From Hyphomicrobiales bacterium (GTDB taxonomy: Bacteria; Pseudomonadota; Alphaproteobacteria; Rhizobiales; Rhizobiaceae), in assembly GCA_017305835.1 (NCBI GenBank), contig JAFKJY010000050.1, positions 1-64,000 on the forward strand: a stretch of DNA of 64,000 nucleotides, given 5' to 3'. The translations under genes were made by a program, and so were the position numbers. Under the pieces are notes generated by a model that was not told the DNA's origin, searched no databases, and saw only the letters and a program-made list of their open reading frames with translations. Of the stretch, positions 44,755 to 55,378 are shown in pieces. Each line of letters opens with the position of its first letter. Within the stretch, counting starts at the first letter, position 1.

Positions 44755-46104
44755 CTACGCCCCCGGCTCCCCGGCGGGCTTCGGCACCGCCGCGCCGCGC
44801 GGCGGCGCTGTGCGCTCGGGGATCAGCCCCTGTGGCGCGAAGCGCAGCACGAGCAGCAGGATCAGGCCCATCAGGAACAGCCGCATGTGCGGCGCGGCGT
44901 CGAGCAGGCGCGCGCGCAGCACGCTCGACGGGTCGAGCCCGGCCGTCAGCGTGTTCATCACCAGGATGCCGGCGGGCTCGGCCTCGACCCAGACGAACCA
45001 GATCAGGAAGCCGCCCAGCACGGCGCCCCAGTTGTTGCCCGAGCCGCCGACGATCACCATCACCCAGATCAGGAAGGTATAGCGCAGCGGGTTGTAGGTG
45101 CCGGGCGTGAGCTGGCCGTCGAGCGTCGTCAGCATGGCGCCGGCGAGGCCGACGACGGCCGAACCGAGGATGAACACCTGCATGTGGCGGCGGGTGACGT
45201 TCTTGCCCATCGCCTCGGCCGCGTCGCGGTTGTCGCGGATCGCCCGCATCATGCGGCCCCAGGGCGAGTTGAGCGCCTTCTCGGCGAACCACATCAGGAC
45301 GACCAGCACGGCAGCGAACAGCAGCGCGTAGCAGATCTTGACGAAGATCGACGAGAAGATGACCGGGTTGGCGCCGACGAGCTGGGCGATGTCGAGGAAC
45401 CACGGCTCCTGCTGCAGCCCGATCTCGTAGGGCACCGGGCGCGGCATGCCGGTGACGTTCTTGACGCCGCGGGTGAGCCAGTCCTCGTTCTTGATCATCG
45501 CGATGATGATCTCGGCGATCCCGAGCGTGGCGATCGCCAGATAGTCGGCCCTGAGCCCGAGCGTGATCTTGCCGACCATCCAGGCGGCGGCCGCCGCGAG
45601 CAGGCCGCCGACGATCCACGACAGCAGGATGGGCAGGCCGAGCCCTCCGAGATAGCCGGTCTGCGCCGGGTTGTAGCGCTCGATGGCGTCGACCGCCGGG
45701 TCGAACACGGCGCGGATGACGAAATAGCCAACGAGGCCGACGAGGATCATCGCCGGCCTGCGCCATGGCCGCGGCACGACGCGGCCGGCCGCCCACACGG
45801 CGGCGATCGTGCCGATCAGCGCCAGCAGCGACAGGCCGATGCCGGCCCCGCCGGCCGCCCACGCGCCCGCGACGGGCGGCATCGAGACCAGCACGGCGGC
45901 GAGCCCGCCGAGGGCCGCGAAGCCGACGATGCCGACGTTGAACAGGCCGGCATAACCCCACTGGACGTTGACGCCGATCGACATGATCGCCGACAGCAGG
46001 CACAGATTGAGGAGCTGCAAGGCGACGTTCCAGCTCTGGAACATGCCGACGAGCACGATCAGCAGCGCCATCACCGCATAGAGGACGAGACCGCGCGAAC
46101 CCAT
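44755..46104 (-). CDS. livM: Branched-chain amino acid ABC transporter permease LivM-like
   Basis: A 449-residue permease with about ten hydrophobic segments. The diagnostic part is LGLRADYLAIATLGIAEIII and the cytoplasmic coupling loop NSPWGRMMRAIRDNRDAAEA. An extra hydrophobic insertion near residues 75-150 makes it longer than average for LivM. The ATG at 46104 overlaps the livH stop by one base (TGATG), so the two permeases are translated together. Confidence 0.9.
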   Translation of the reverse strand: MGSRGLVLYAVMALLIVLVGMFQSWNVALQLLNLCLLSAIMSIGVNVQWGYAGLFNVGIVGFAALGGLAAVLVSMPPVAGAWAAGGAGIGLSLLALIGTIAAVWAAGRVVPRPWRRPAMILVGLVGYFVIRAVFDPAVDAIERYNPAQTGYLGGLGLPILLSWIVGGLLAAAAAWMVGKITLGLRADYLAIATLGIAEIIIAMIKNEDWLTRGVKNVTGMPRPVPYEIGLQQEPWFLDIAQLVGANPVIFSSIFVKICYALLFAAVLVVLMWFAEKALNSPWGRMMRAIRDNRDAAEAMGKNVTRRHMQVFILGSAVVGLAGAMLTTLDGQLTPGTYNPLRYTFLIWVMVIVGGSGNNWGAVLGGFLIWFVWVEAEPAGILVMNTLTAGLDPSSVLRARLLDAAPHMRLFLMGLILLLVLRFAPQGLIPERTAPPRGAAVPKPAGEPGA

Positions 46105-47108
46105 CACAGCACCCTCCCGCGGAAGATTCCGGTCGGCCGGATCAGCAGCACGATGACCATGATGACGAAGGACACCGCGAACTTGTATTCGGTCGACAGC
46201 AGCTGCACGAGGCTCTCGGGCGAGAAGCCGAGATATTCGAGGAAGCGCTTGAACGGATAGGTGAGGATGATCTCGGAGAAGGCGATGACGAAGCCGCCGG
46301 CGATCGCCCCGAAGGGCTGGCCGATGCCGCCGACGATCGCCGCCGCGAAGATCGGCAGCAGGAGCTGGAAATAGGTGAACGGCTTGAAGCTCTTGTCGAG
46401 GCCGTAGAGCGTGCCGGCGATCGTGGCGAGGCTGGCCGCGATGATCCACGTCACCATCACCACCCGCTCGGGATTGATGCCCGACAGCAGCGCCAGGTCC
46501 TCGTTGTCGGAATAGGCCCGCATCGCCTTGCCCATCCGCGTCTTCTGCAGGAACCAGAACAGCCAGACGACGACCGCGGCGGCCACGACGACGGTGATGA
46601 CGACCGGCAGGCGGATCGTCAGCGCCTCCGCGAGACCCGTCATCTCGCGCCAGCCGCGCGCGTCGATGACGAAGCGGGCGCCGTCGGCGAAGCGCTGGTC
46701 GTCCGGGCCGATGGCGAAGCGCACGATGCCGTTGAGCATGAACATGACGCCGACCGAGGCCATGACGACCACGATCGCGGGCGCCTTGCGCACGCGGTAG
46801 AACCGGAACACCGCCCGGTCGGCGAGCAGCGAGAAGGCGACCGCGCCGGCCATGCCGACGGGCAGGGCGAGAAGCGCCGTCGGCAGCGGGCCGAGCGTGA
46901 CGCCGAGCGACTGCAGCCACCAGGTGACCAGGATGGTGATCATCGTGCCGAACGCCATCAGGTCGCCATGCGCGAAATTGGCGAAGCGCAGGATGCCGAA
47001 GACGAGCGTGACGCCGAGCGCGCCGAGCGCGAGCTGCGCGCCGTAGGCGAGCCCCGGCACCAGCACGAAATTGGCGAGCAGCACGAGCGCGTTGAGGAAG
47101 TCGGTCAT
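46104..47108 (-). CDS. livH: Branched-chain amino acid ABC transporter permease LivH-like
   Basis: A 334-residue permease partner of LivM with about eight hydrophobic segments. The family start GAQLALGALGVTLVFGILRF followed by ANFAHGDLMAFGT and the coupling loop KTRMGKAMRAYSDNEDLALL are present. It follows livF by two bases and so belongs to a livJ-G-F-H-M transcript. Confidence 0.91.
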   Translation of the reverse strand: MTDFLNALVLLANFVLVPGLAYGAQLALGALGVTLVFGILRFANFAHGDLMAFGTMITILVTWWLQSLGVTLGPLPTALLALPVGMAGAVAFSLLADRAVFRFYRVRKAPAIVVVMASVGVMFMLNGIVRFAIGPDDQRFADGARFVIDARGWREMTGLAEALTIRLPVVITVVVAAAVVVWLFWFLQKTRMGKAMRAYSDNEDLALLSGINPERVVMVTWIIAASLATIAGTLYGLDKSFKPFTYFQLLLPIFAAAIVGGIGQPFGAIAGGFVIAFSEIILTYPFKRFLEYLGFSPESLVQLLSTEYKFAVSFVIMVIVLLIRPTGIFRGRVL

Positions 47109-47110
47109 GC

Positions 47111-47815
47111 TCAGCCCCCCAGGAACGAGGCGCGGACGTCGGCGTTGGCGAGCAGCGCCTGGCCGGTGTCGGTGTAGCGGTTGCGGCCCTGCACGAGCAC
47201 GTAGCCGCGGTCGGCGATGTTGAGCGCCTGGCGCGCGTTCTGCTCGACCATCAGGATGGCGATGCCGGTGGCGGCCACCTCGATGATGCGGTCGAACAGC
47301 TCGTCCATGACGATCGGCGAGACGCCCGCCGTCGGCTCGTCGAGCATCAGCACCGACGGCTTCGTCATCAGCGCGCGGCCGACGGCGACCTGCTGGCGCT
47401 GGCCGCCCGACAGCTCGCCGGCCGGCTGGCGGCGCTTCTCCTTCAGCACGGGGAACAGGTCGAACACCTGCGCCATCGTGTCGGAGAAGTCGTCCTCGCG
47501 GATATAGGCGCCCATCTCCAGGTTTTCCTGGACGGTCATGGTGGTGAAGACGTTGTTGGTCTGCGGCACGAAGCCCATGCCGGCCTTGACGCGGTCCTGC
47601 GGCGACAGCGCGGTGATGTCGCGCCCCTCCAGCGTGACGCGCCCCTCGCGCAGCCTGAGCATGCCGAACATCGCCTTCATGGCGGTCGACTTGCCGGCGC
47701 CGTTCGGCCCGACGATGACGGCGATCTCGCCTTTCTCGACCGAGATGTCGCAGCCGTGCAGGATGTCCGCCCCGCCATAGCCGCCCGTCATCTTGTCCCC
47801 GGCGAGGAAGCTCAT
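47111..47815 (-). CDS. livF: Branched-chain amino acid ABC transporter ATPase LivF-like
   Basis: A 234-residue ATPase. Walker A GPNGAGKST, signature LSGGQRQQVAVGRAL, Walker B VLMLDEPTAG and the switch His region MVEQNARQAL, in which Gln-Asn replaces the usual His as in all LivF proteins. The ATG at 47815 overlaps the livG stop by 4 bases (ATGA). It couples to LivH and LivM on the inner face of the membrane. Confidence 0.93.
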   Translation of the reverse strand: MSFLAGDKMTGGYGGADILHGCDISVEKGEIAVIVGPNGAGKSTAMKAMFGMLRLREGRVTLEGRDITALSPQDRVKAGMGFVPQTNNVFTTMTVQENLEMGAYIREDDFSDTMAQVFDLFPVLKEKRRQPAGELSGGQRQQVAVGRALMTKPSVLMLDEPTAGVSPIVMDELFDRIIEVAATGIAILMVEQNARQALNIADRGYVLVQGRNRYTDTGQALLANADVRASFLGG

Positions 47816-48618
47816 GGCCGCGCCCCCGCCTGGCGGGCGGGCCGGTTCTTCAGCCCGCGCCCGAGATAGGCCTCGATCACCTGCTCGTTGGTGCGCACCG
47901 CCTCGGGCGAGCCCTGGAACAGCAGCCGCCCTTCCGCCATCACGATCACCGGGTCGCAGAGCTGGGCGATGAAATCCATGTCGTGCTCGATGACGCAGAA
48001 GGTGTAGCCGCGCTCGCGGTTGAGCCGCAGGATGGCGTCGGCGATGGTCTTGAGCAGCGTCCGGTTGACGCCCGCGCCGACCTCGTCGAGGAAGACGATC
48101 TTGGCGTCGACCATCATCGTGCGGCCGAGCTCGAGCAGCTTCTTCTGGCCGCCCGACAGATTGCCCGCCAGCTCCTCGGCGACGTGGCTGAGCTGGAGGA
48201 ACTCGATCACCTCGTCGGCGCGGCGGCGCACCTCGGCCTCGCGCTCGCGCACCCTGGCCGGCCGCGTCCACACCGAGACCAGCGATTCGCCCGGCTGCCC
48301 GCCCGGCACCATCATCAGGTTCTCGCGCACCGTCAGCGTCGAGAATTCGTGGGCGATCTGGAAGGTGCGCAGCAGCCCCTTGGCGAACAGCGCGTGCGGC
48401 GGCAGGCTGGTGATGTCGTCGCCGTCCAGCCACACCTTACCGGACGTCGGCCTGTAGTGGCCGGCGATGACGTTGAACAGGGTGCTTTTCCCGGCGCCGT
48501 TGGGTCCGATCAGCCCGGTGATGGACCCCTTCGCGATCTCGATGCTGACGCCGTCGACTGCCCTTATCCCCCCGAAATGCATGTGCAGATCGTCTACACG
48601 TATCATTCGGTTCCCCAT
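47812..48618 (-). CDS. livG: Branched-chain amino acid ABC transporter ATPase LivG-like
   Basis: A 268-residue ATPase partner of LivF. Walker A GPNGAGKSTLFN, the LivG-specific TFQIAHEFSTLTVRENLMM, signature LSGGQKKLLELGR, Walker B KIVFLDEVGAGVN and VIEHDMDFI. The Walker B 'DEVGAG' form is a mild departure from the usual DEPxAG. It follows the binding-protein gene by 53 bases containing a hairpin. Confidence 0.92.
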   Translation of the reverse strand: MGNRMIRVDDLHMHFGGIRAVDGVSIEIAKGSITGLIGPNGAGKSTLFNVIAGHYRPTSGKVWLDGDDITSLPPHALFAKGLLRTFQIAHEFSTLTVRENLMMVPGGQPGESLVSVWTRPARVREREAEVRRRADEVIEFLQLSHVAEELAGNLSGGQKKLLELGRTMMVDAKIVFLDEVGAGVNRTLLKTIADAILRLNRERGYTFCVIEHDMDFIAQLCDPVIVMAEGRLLFQGSPEAVRTNEQVIEAYLGRGLKNRPARQAGARP

Positions 48619-48624
48619 GTGCGC

Positions 48625-48657
48625 GGACGGCCCGGCCTTCTGCGGGCCGGGCCGTCC
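48625..48657 (-). other. Intercistronic hairpin between livJ-like gene and livG
   Basis: Perfect 13-base stem GGACGGCCCGGCC (48625-48637) and GGCCGGGCCGTCC (48645-48657), 7-base loop, without a T-run. It may stabilise the binding-protein part of the message and reduce read-through into livG. Confidence 0.6.
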
Positions 48658-48671
48658 TGTTCAGTCCACGG

Positions 48672-49868
48672 TCAGTGGAACTTGACGGTCTCGTACTTGC
48701 CGTCCTTGACGACGTACTCGCGGTAGGTGCCGGCGGCCTCGCCGGGTCCGATCAGCTCGACGTTCGTGGCGCCGACATAGTCGATGTCCTTGCCGTCCTT
48801 GAGAAGCTGCAGGCCCTTGGCGAGCTCGCCGGCCAGGATCTTCTCGCCGGGCGCATTGGCGACGTCGAGCACCGCGTCGCGGATCGCGGTGCGGTCGTGC
48901 GACTTCGCCTTCTGCATGGCGAGCGCGATCAGCGCGGCCGCGTCGTAGCTCTGGCCGGTGTAGGACGAGGTCGGGTCGATGTTGGCGGCCTTGGCGGCGG
49001 CGGCGAACTTGTCCGCACCTTCGCCCTCGGCGGCCGGGATCAGGCCGACCGTGCCTTCGAGATCCTTGCCGATCGCGTCGATCAGGCTCTGGCCATACAT
49101 GCCGTCGCCCAGCGCGAACTTCTCGAACGCGCCCGACTCGGTGGCCGCGCGGATGATGCCCACGCCGCCCTGGTCGACATAGCCGAGCACGACGAGAAGG
49201 TCGCCGCCGGCGGCCTGCAGCGCGGCCACCTCGGCCGAGTAGTCGCCCTTGCCGTCCTCGTGCGGCGCACTGATCGTGACCGTGCCGCCGGCCTTCTTGA
49301 AGGCCGCGCCGAAAGCATCTGCGAAGCCCTTGCCGTAGTCGTTGTTGGTGTAGGTCACGGCCACGGACTTGACGCCCTGGGCGACGAGCATGTCCGTCAT
49401 CACTTCGCCCTGGCGGGCGTCGGACGGCGAGGTGCGGAAGAAGAAGCCGTTGTCCTTGGCCTCGGTCAGCGCCGGCGAGGTCGCCGACGGCGAGATCATC
49501 ACCACGCCGTTCGGCACGGCGACGTTGTTGAGTACGGCGGTCGTCACGCCCGAGCAGTCGGCGCCCATGATCGCGGCCACCTTCTCGGCCGTCACCAGGC
49601 GCTCGGCGGCGGCGGTCGCCGCGGCGCTGTCGATGCAGGTCGAATCGACGCGCACCGGCACCAGCTTGTCGGCCAGCAGGCCGCTGTCGTTGACTTCCTT
49701 CCAGGCGAGCTCGGCGCTGGCGGCCATGCCCGGCGTGATGGATTCGAGCGGGCCGGTGAAGCCCAGGATGATCCCCACCTTGACGTCCTCGGCCGAAGCG
49801 GCGCCGGCCGCCAGGACGAAGGTTCCGGCCACGGAGGCGGCCAGGATGTTGCGGATCGCAGAACGCAT
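48672..49868 (-). CDS. livJ: ABC transporter substrate-binding protein, LivJ-like
   Basis: A 398-residue periplasmic binding protein of the amino-acid/amide type. A signal peptide covers about residues 1-26 (cleavage near AASAED), then VKVGIILGFTGPLESITPGM and the Leu/Ile/Val-type fold with VMISPSATSPALTE and VTYTNNDYGKGFADAFGAAF. The ligand is not certain: homologues bind branched-chain amino acids, amides or urea-like compounds. First gene of the liv operon; 194 bases separate it from fumC in the other direction. Confidence 0.9.
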   Translation of the reverse strand: MRSAIRNILAASVAGTFVLAAGAASAEDVKVGIILGFTGPLESITPGMAASAELAWKEVNDSGLLADKLVPVRVDSTCIDSAAATAAAERLVTAEKVAAIMGADCSGVTTAVLNNVAVPNGVVMISPSATSPALTEAKDNGFFFRTSPSDARQGEVMTDMLVAQGVKSVAVTYTNNDYGKGFADAFGAAFKKAGGTVTISAPHEDGKGDYSAEVAALQAAGGDLLVVLGYVDQGGVGIIRAATESGAFEKFALGDGMYGQSLIDAIGKDLEGTVGLIPAAEGEGADKFAAAAKAANIDPTSSYTGQSYDAAALIALAMQKAKSHDRTAIRDAVLDVANAPGEKILAGELAKGLQLLKDGKDIDYVGATNVELIGPGEAAGTYREYVVKDGKYETVKFH

Positions 49869-50062
49869 GATTTAACTCTCCCTGTTGCCCGTTTTTCTCG
49901 ACAAACCCCGTCATTCGCGCGGGGTTTCGGAGGAAAACGCGATACTCGTCTTGCCCAACCCGTTTGTAAAGCGCAAGCGCATCATCCGAAAGTTTGGATG
50001 GCCTGCGGCGCGTTGCCACCGACGCCGCGATGGGCGATATGAGCGCCGGGAGACATGACGCG

Positions 50063-51451
50063 ATGACCACACGTACCGAGACAGATACATTCGGCCCGAT
50101 CGAGGTGGCGGCCGACCGCTACTGGGGCGCGCAGGCGCAGCGCTCGCTCGGCAACTTCCGGATCGGCTGGGAGAAGCAGCCGCTGCCGATCGTCAAGGCG
50201 CTGGGCGTGGTCAAGCGCGCCGCGGCCGAGACCAACATGGAGCTCGGCCGGCTCGACCCCAAGCTCGGCAAGGCGATCGTCGCGGCCGCGCAGGAGGTGA
50301 TCGACGGCAAGCTCGACGGGCACTTCCCGCTGGTCGTCTGGCAGACCGGCTCGGGCACGCAGTCCAACATGAACGCCAACGAGGTGATCTCGAACCGGGC
50401 GATCGAGATGCTGGGCGGTGAGATGGGCTCGAAGAAGCCCGTGCACCCCAACGACCACGTCAACATGAGCCAGTCGTCGAACGACACCTATCCGACGGCC
50501 ATGCACGTCGCCTGCTCGGTGGAGATCGTCGAGCAGCTCCTGCCGGCGCTGAAGAAGCTGCACGGCGCGCTCGACGCCAAGGCGAAGGCCTGGACCGGCA
50601 TCGTCAAGATCGGCCGCACCCACACGCAGGACGCCACCCCGCTGACGCTCGGCCAGGAGTTCTCCGGCTACGCCGCGCAGGTGGAGAACGGCATCGCCCG
50701 CATCGAGGGCACGCTGCCGGGCCTGATGCAGCTCGCCCAGGGCGGCACCGCCGTCGGCACCGGCCTCAACGCGCCGATCGGCTTCGCCGAGAAGGTGGCC
50801 GACAGGATCGCCGCGATCACCGGCCTGCCCTTCACCTCGGCGCCCAACAAGTTCGAGGCGCTGGCGGCCCACGACGCGATGGTGTTTTCGCACGGCGCCA
50901 TCAACACGGTGGCGGCCTCGCTGTTCAAGATCGCCAACGACATCCGCTTCCTCGGCTCCGGCCCGCGCTCCGGCCTCGGCGAGCTGGCGCTGCCGGAGAA
51001 CGAGCCGGGCTCCTCGATCATGCCGGGCAAGGTCAACCCGACCCAGTGCGAGGCGATGACGCAGGTCTGCGTGCAGGTGTTCGGCAACAACGCCGCGCTC
51101 ACCTTCGCCGGCAGCCAGGGCCATTTCGAGCTCAACGTCTTCAACCCGGTGATGGCCTACAACTTCCTCCAGTCGGTGCGGCTGATGGCCGACGCGGCCG
51201 TGTCCTTCACCGACAATTGCGTGGTCGGCATCGTCGCGCGGGAAGACAATATCGAGGCGGCGCTGAACCGCTCGCTGATGCTGGTCACCGCGCTCGCCCC
51301 GACCATCGGCTACGACGCGGCCGCCAAGATCGCCAAGACCGCGCACAAGAACGGCACCACGCTGCGCGAGGAGGCGCTGGCGACGGGGCTCGTCACCGAG
51401 GCCGACTACGACCGGCTGGTACGGCCGGCGGACATGACGCGTCCCGGTTGA
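50063..51451 (+). CDS. fumC: Class II fumarate hydratase
   Basis: Iron-free fumarase of the TCA cycle, 462 residues. The family signature [13 protein letters not shown] with the catalytic Ser loop, [39 protein letters not shown] and [20 protein letters not shown] are intact. The ATG at 50063 has GGGAGA upstream and gives the usual length; an earlier frame start at 49994 would add 23 residues. Single gene, divergent from the liv operon. Confidence 0.96.
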   Translation: MTTRTETDTFGPIEVAADRYWGAQAQRSLGNFRIGWEKQPLPIVKALGVVKRAAAETNMELGRLDPKLGKAIVAAAQEVIDGKLDGHFPLVVWQTGSGTQSNMNANEVISNRAIEMLGGEMGSKKPVHPNDHVNMSQSSNDTYPTAMHVACSVEIVEQLLPALKKLHGALDAKAKAWTGIVKIGRTHTQDATPLTLGQEFSGYAAQVENGIARIEGTLPGLMQLAQGGTAVGTGLNAPIGFAEKVADRIAAITGLPFTSAPNKFEALAAHDAMVFSHGAINTVAASLFKIANDIRFLGSGPRSGLGELALPENEPGSSIMPGKVNPTQCEAMTQVCVQVFGNNAALTFAGSQGHFELNVFNPVMAYNFLQSVRLMADAAVSFTDNCVVGIVAREDNIEAALNRSLMLVTALAPTIGYDAAAKIAKTAHKNGTTLREEALATGLVTEADYDRLVRPADMTRPG

Positions 51452-51589
51452 CGGGCTGGTTGACGAAAATGTGAACGGACCGGATCGCCGGTGGCGCGTT
51501 CTGTGAACGATGCGTCACCGGCGCGACGGCTTCCGGCTCCGGAGGCGATCCGCTAGAGGGCGCGACGACGCCAACAACCGGAGCCTCCG

Positions 51590-51973
51590 ATGAACAACCT
51601 CCTCCTTCTCGTCGCCCGCATCCTCCTGTCCGTCATGTTCATCATGGCCGGCTTCCAGAAATTCGGCGACCTCGCCGGCACCGCGGGCTACATCAGCTCG
51701 GTCGGGCTGCCCGCCGGCTCGCTGCTGGCGCCGCTGTCGGGCGCGCTGGAGGTGCTGGCGGGGCTGGCCGTGCTGGTCGGCTTCCAGACCCGCATCGCGG
51801 CGTGGCTGCTCGCCGCCTTCTGCGTGGTCACCGCGCTGTTCTTCCACTTCGCCCCGGCCGACATGATGCAGATGCTGATGTTCACCAAGAACATGGCGAT
51901 CGCCGGCGGCTTCCTCGCCCTTTCGGTCGCCGGCGCCGGCGCCTGGTCGGTGGACGGCCGCCGCCGGGGCTGA
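51590..51973 (+). CDS. DoxX family membrane protein
   Basis: A 127-residue membrane protein with four hydrophobic segments, of the DoxX/DUF417 kind. The N-terminus LLLVARILLSVMFIMAGFQK and GLPAGSLLAPLSGALEVLAG are typical. Such proteins are linked with thiosulfate oxidation or redox balance; the role here is unknown. A good terminator follows. Confidence 0.85.
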   Translation: MNNLLLLVARILLSVMFIMAGFQKFGDLAGTAGYISSVGLPAGSLLAPLSGALEVLAGLAVLVGFQTRIAAWLLAAFCVVTALFFHFAPADMMQMLMFTKNMAIAGGFLALSVAGAGAWSVDGRRRG

Positions 51974-51997
51974 CGTCCCGACGTCGTCGCAATGAAG

Positions 51998-52026
51998 AAG
52001 GCCCGGGCGGTTCGTCCGGGCCTTTT
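51998..52026 (+). terminator. Rho-independent terminator after the DoxX gene
   Basis: Stem AAGGCCCGG (51998-52006) and CCGGGCCTT (52016-52024) with a 9-base loop and four Ts. It also lies 22 bases from the hisG stop on the other strand, where it could act as a hairpin. Confidence 0.75.
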
Positions 52027-52047
52027 GCTTTCGGGAAGCGTAGCGCC

Positions 52048-52746
52048 TCAGCGCGTGGCGGCGAGCAGCCCGGACAGCTCGGCGATGGTGGCGTCGTCGC
52101 GGTCGCTGCGGTGGCGCCGCGAGGCCACCAGGCAGGCCTCCGAGCGCAGGATGACGCCATCGGAGATCACCTTGAGGTGGTTGGCCCGCAGCGTCGAGCC
52201 GGTGGTGGTGATGTCGACGATGACGTCGGCCGAGCCGGCCGCCGGCGCGCCCTCGGTGGCGCCGAGGCTTTCGACGATGCGGTAGACCTGGATGCCGTGC
52301 TTGCCGGAGAAGAACTGCTGCGTCAGCCGCCAGTACTTGGTGGCGATGCGCAGGCGCCGTCCGTGCCGCTGGCGGAAGTCGGCGGCGACGTCGTCGAGGT
52401 CGGCCATCGTGTCGACGTCGAGCCAGACGTCCGGCACGGCCACCACCACGTCGGCGCGGCCGAAGCCGAGGCGCGCGGCGATCTCGACCCTTCCGTCGAC
52501 GTCGGCAATCGTCTCGCGCATCAGGTCCTCGCCGGTGACGCCGAGGTCGACCGCGCCGGCGCCGAGCTCGCGCGCGATCTCGGAGGCCGACAGGAGCACG
52601 AGCTCGATGTCGTCGCGGCCGGCGATCGTGGCGCGATAGCGGCGGCTATCCTCCGGCTCGACCACGGTCAATCCGGCGCGAGCGAGATGCCCCAGCATCT
52701 GCTCCTTGAGCCGGCCTTTCGAGGGCAGGGCGAGGGTGACGCTCAT
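52048..52746 (-). CDS. hisG: ATP phosphoribosyltransferase catalytic subunit (short form)
   Basis: First enzyme of histidine synthesis, short type that needs HisZ. The 232 residues match His[21 protein letters not shown] at the start, [20 protein letters not shown] in the middle and [20 protein letters not shown] with the PRPP site. It overlaps the hisZ stop by 4 bases (ATGA), so HisG and HisZ are made together. Confidence 0.95.
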   Translation of the reverse strand: MSVTLALPSKGRLKEQMLGHLARAGLTVVEPEDSRRYRATIAGRDDIELVLLSASEIARELGAGAVDLGVTGEDLMRETIADVDGRVEIAARLGFGRADVVVAVPDVWLDVDTMADLDDVAADFRQRHGRRLRIATKYWRLTQQFFSGKHGIQVYRIVESLGATEGAPAAGSADVIVDITTTGSTLRANHLKVISDGVILRSEACLVASRRHRSDRDDATIAELSGLLAATR

Positions 52747-53861
52747 GGCTTGGCCTCCCGCGCTTCCGCCAGCCGGTCGAGCCAGGCGGAGAAGCCGACG
52801 CCGGGGATCGGCTTCGTCGCGCCGAGCAGCGTCAGCAGCCGGTCGTAGCGGCCGCCGCCGGCGAGCGGGCGGGCCGCCCCCGGCAGCGCGATCTCGAAGA
52901 CGAGGCCGGTATAGTAGTCGAGCGGCCTGCCGAAGGCGGCGTCGTAGGTGAGCGAGGCCGTGGCGAGGCCCTGATCGGCGATGCGCTCGGCGCGCGCGGC
53001 GAAGCGGCCGAGCGCGGCCGACAGCGACAGCCCGCCGTCGCGGGCGAAGGCCTCCAGCGCGTCGGCGGCTCTCGCCAGCGGCACGCGGATGGCGAGGAAG
53101 GCCTTCAGCGCGGCCAGCGCCTCGTCGGAGAGCCGCACGCTGCGCAGGTCGGACTTCTCGATCAGGCGGCGGGCGATCTCCTCGGCGCTGCGCCCGGCAT
53201 GCGGCGAGAGGCCGGCCGCCTCCATCTGCGCGCCGATGTGGGCGGCGAGCGGCTCGACGTCGCCGGCCATGACGAGTGCTGCGGCCGGCTCGGGCAGCGC
53301 GGCATTGCGCGGCGGGTTGGCGAGGTCGGCGAGCGCGGCCTCCAGCGCGCCGGGCGAGCCGAAGGCGCGTGCCAGCCGCTTCTGCCAGCCACGCGGCAGG
53401 CCGAGCGCGGCGAGCACCGCCTCGAACACCGCCTGGTCGCCGACGGTGACGGCGACGGCGCGGCCCGGCAGCACGCGGGCGACCAGCGCCGCCGCGTCGG
53501 CAATCGAGCGTGCGTCCGCCGCGGCCGTGTCGGCCTCGCCGAGATCCTCGATGCCGGCCTGGAAGAACTCGTTGGCGCCCTCGCGCCGCTGCCGGAACAC
53601 CTCGCCGAGATAGGAGTAGCGGCGCGGGGTGGCCGCGCGGGTGGCGATGTGGTCGAGGCAGACGGGGATGGTGAACTCGGGCCGCAGGCACAGGCTCTCG
53701 CCCGTCTCGCTCTCGGTCAGGAAGATGCGCCGGCGCAGGTCCTCGCCCGCCATGTCGAGGAACGGGTCGGCCGGCTGGATCACCGGCACGTCGACGCGCG
53801 GCGCCCCGCGCTCCTCGAAGAGGGCGAGGATGTCGACTGAGAAGGCGGGGAGCGCGGTCAT
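52743..53861 (-). CDS. hisZ: ATP phosphoribosyltransferase regulatory subunit
   Basis: A 372-residue HisRS-like protein without aminoacylation activity that activates short HisG. It shows [40 protein letters not shown] and [20 protein letters not shown] (class II aaRS motif 2), but the HisRS anticodon-binding part is missing, as in HisZ. It lies 62 bases after hisS in the same orientation. Confidence 0.92.
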   Translation of the reverse strand: MTALPAFSVDILALFEERGAPRVDVPVIQPADPFLDMAGEDLRRRIFLTESETGESLCLRPEFTIPVCLDHIATRAATPRRYSYLGEVFRQRREGANEFFQAGIEDLGEADTAAADARSIADAAALVARVLPGRAVAVTVGDQAVFEAVLAALGLPRGWQKRLARAFGSPGALEAALADLANPPRNAALPEPAAALVMAGDVEPLAAHIGAQMEAAGLSPHAGRSAEEIARRLIEKSDLRSVRLSDEALAALKAFLAIRVPLARAADALEAFARDGGLSLSAALGRFAARAERIADQGLATASLTYDAAFGRPLDYYTGLVFEIALPGAARPLAGGGRYDRLLTLLGATKPIPGVGFSAWLDRLAEAREAKP

Positions 53862-53894
53862 GCGGCCGCTCGCGTGATCTGCGAGGCCGGTGCC

Positions 53895-53921
53895 CTACGT
53901 TGCCCCCCTCTGTCCTGCCGG
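53895..53921. repeat. Fragment of the lut-operon palindrome
   Basis: 27 bases identical to the reversed 29284-29310, beginning CTACGTTG and ending CTGCCGG. It lies in the 62-base gap between hisS and hisZ and stops 2 bases short of the hisS stop codon. Only one arm is present, so it is a remnant or solo copy of the repeat. Confidence 0.7.
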
Positions 53922-53923
53922 GT

Positions 53924-55378
53924 TCATCCCTTCGCCCGATCCGCCTTTTGTGCATCGAGGACGCGCTGCACCGCCTCGACCAGCTCGCCCTCGGGCACGG
54001 AAAACTGCGCCGGGCGGCTGGCGCGCCACTCGGCATTGTCGGTGATTTCTTCCGCCGCCTTGGCCCCGGCGACCAGATCCTTGACCTGCACCTCGCCTTT
54101 CGCGCGCTCGTCGCCGCCCTGGATGACGACGCACGGCGCGCCGCGACGGTCGGCATACTTCATCTGCGCCTTCATGCCGGAGCCGCCGAGATACATCTCG
54201 GCGCGGATGCCGGCCTGGCGGAGCGCCGACACCATCTTCTGGTAGCGGCCGAGGCTGTCGGTGTCCTTGTCCATGACGAGCACCACGACCGGCGCGATGA
54301 CGTCGGTGTTCTCCAGCTTGCCGAGATTCTTCAGCGCGGCGGTGAGCCGCGACACGCCGATCGAGAAGCCGGTCGCCGGCACCGGCTCGCCGCGGAAGCG
54401 CGAGACAAGCCCGTCATAGCGCCCGCCGCCGGCGACGGAGCCGAAGCGCACCGTCTCGCCGTCCTCGTTGACGACCGGAAAGGTCAGCTCGGCCTCGTAG
54501 ACCGGGCCGGTGTAGTATTCGAGGCCACGGACGACGGAGGGGTCGATCTTGATGCGGCCGTCGTCATAGCCGGCTGCGGCGCAAAGCGCGCGGATCTGGC
54601 CTAACTCCGCGACGCCCTCGTTGTCCTCGATCTCGCCGGTCTCGATATAGGCGAGCACCTTCGCGATGCCGGCGTCGTCCAGCCCCGCGCCTTTCGTGAA
54701 GTCGCCGCTCTCGTCGAGCCGACCCCTGCCCAGCAGCAGGCGCACGCCCTCCGGCCCGAACTTGTCGAGCTTGTCGATCGCCCGCAGGACGGTCAGCCGC
54801 CGGCCGGCGTTTTCGGCGCCGCCGAGGCCGATCGCCTCCAGCACCCCATCCAGCACCTTGCGGTTGTTCACCCGGATCACGTAGTCGCCGCGCTTGATCC
54901 CCACGGCCTCCAGCGTGTCGGCCATCATCATCGCCATCTCGGCGTCCGCCGCCACGCCCGGCGTGCCGACGATGTCGGCGTCGAACTGCATGAACTGGCG
55001 GAAGCGGCCGGGGCCGGGCTTCTCGTTGCGGAACACCCAGCCCGAGCGATAGCTGCGATAGGGCTTCGGCAGCGCCTCGAAGTTCTCGGCGACGAAGCGG
55101 GCGAGGGGCGCGGTCAGGTCGTAGCGCAGCGACAGCCACTGCTCGTCGTCGTCCTGAAAGGAGAACACGCCCTCGTTGGGCCGGTCCTGGTCGGGCAGGA
55201 ACTTTCCGAGCGCGTCGGTGTATTCGATCAGCGGCTGCTCGACCGGCTCGAAGCCGTAGAGCTCGTAGACTTCCCTGATCTTCGCCGTCATCGCGTCGAC
55301 CGCGCGGATGTCGGCGGCGTGGCGGTCGACGAAGCCCCGCGGCAGCCGCGCCTTCGTTCTCTCAGCCTTGTCCGCCAT
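53924..55378 (-). CDS. hisS: Histidyl-tRNA synthetase (alphaproteobacterial type)
   Basis: Charges tRNA-His; 484 residues, longer than the 424 of E. coli. Motif 2 reads [20 protein letters not shown] (about residues 111-130) rather than the RYERPQ-type of most bacteria, motif 3 has [18 protein letters not shown], and the HisA-like parts are [14 protein letters not shown] and [17 protein letters not shown]. This resembles the divergent HisRS of the alphaproteobacterial clade whose tRNA-His lacks G-1, and the tRNA at 14646 has that form. The ATG at 55378 gives [16 protein letters not shown], expected for the family. Confidence 0.94.
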   Translation of the reverse strand: MADKAERTKARLPRGFVDRHAADIRAVDAMTAKIREVYELYGFEPVEQPLIEYTDALGKFLPDQDRPNEGVFSFQDDDEQWLSLRYDLTAPLARFVAENFEALPKPYRSYRSGWVFRNEKPGPGRFRQFMQFDADIVGTPGVAADAEMAMMMADTLEAVGIKRGDYVIRVNNRKVLDGVLEAIGLGGAENAGRRLTVLRAIDKLDKFGPEGVRLLLGRGRLDESGDFTKGAGLDDAGIAKVLAYIETGEIEDNEGVAELGQIRALCAAAGYDDGRIKIDPSVVRGLEYYTGPVYEAELTFPVVNEDGETVRFGSVAGGGRYDGLVSRFRGEPVPATGFSIGVSRLTAALKNLGKLENTDVIAPVVVLVMDKDTDSLGRYQKMVSALRQAGIRAEMYLGGSGMKAQMKYADRRGAPCVVIQGGDERAKGEVQVKDLVAGAKAAEEITDNAEWRASRPAQFSVPEGELVEAVQRVLDAQKADRAKG

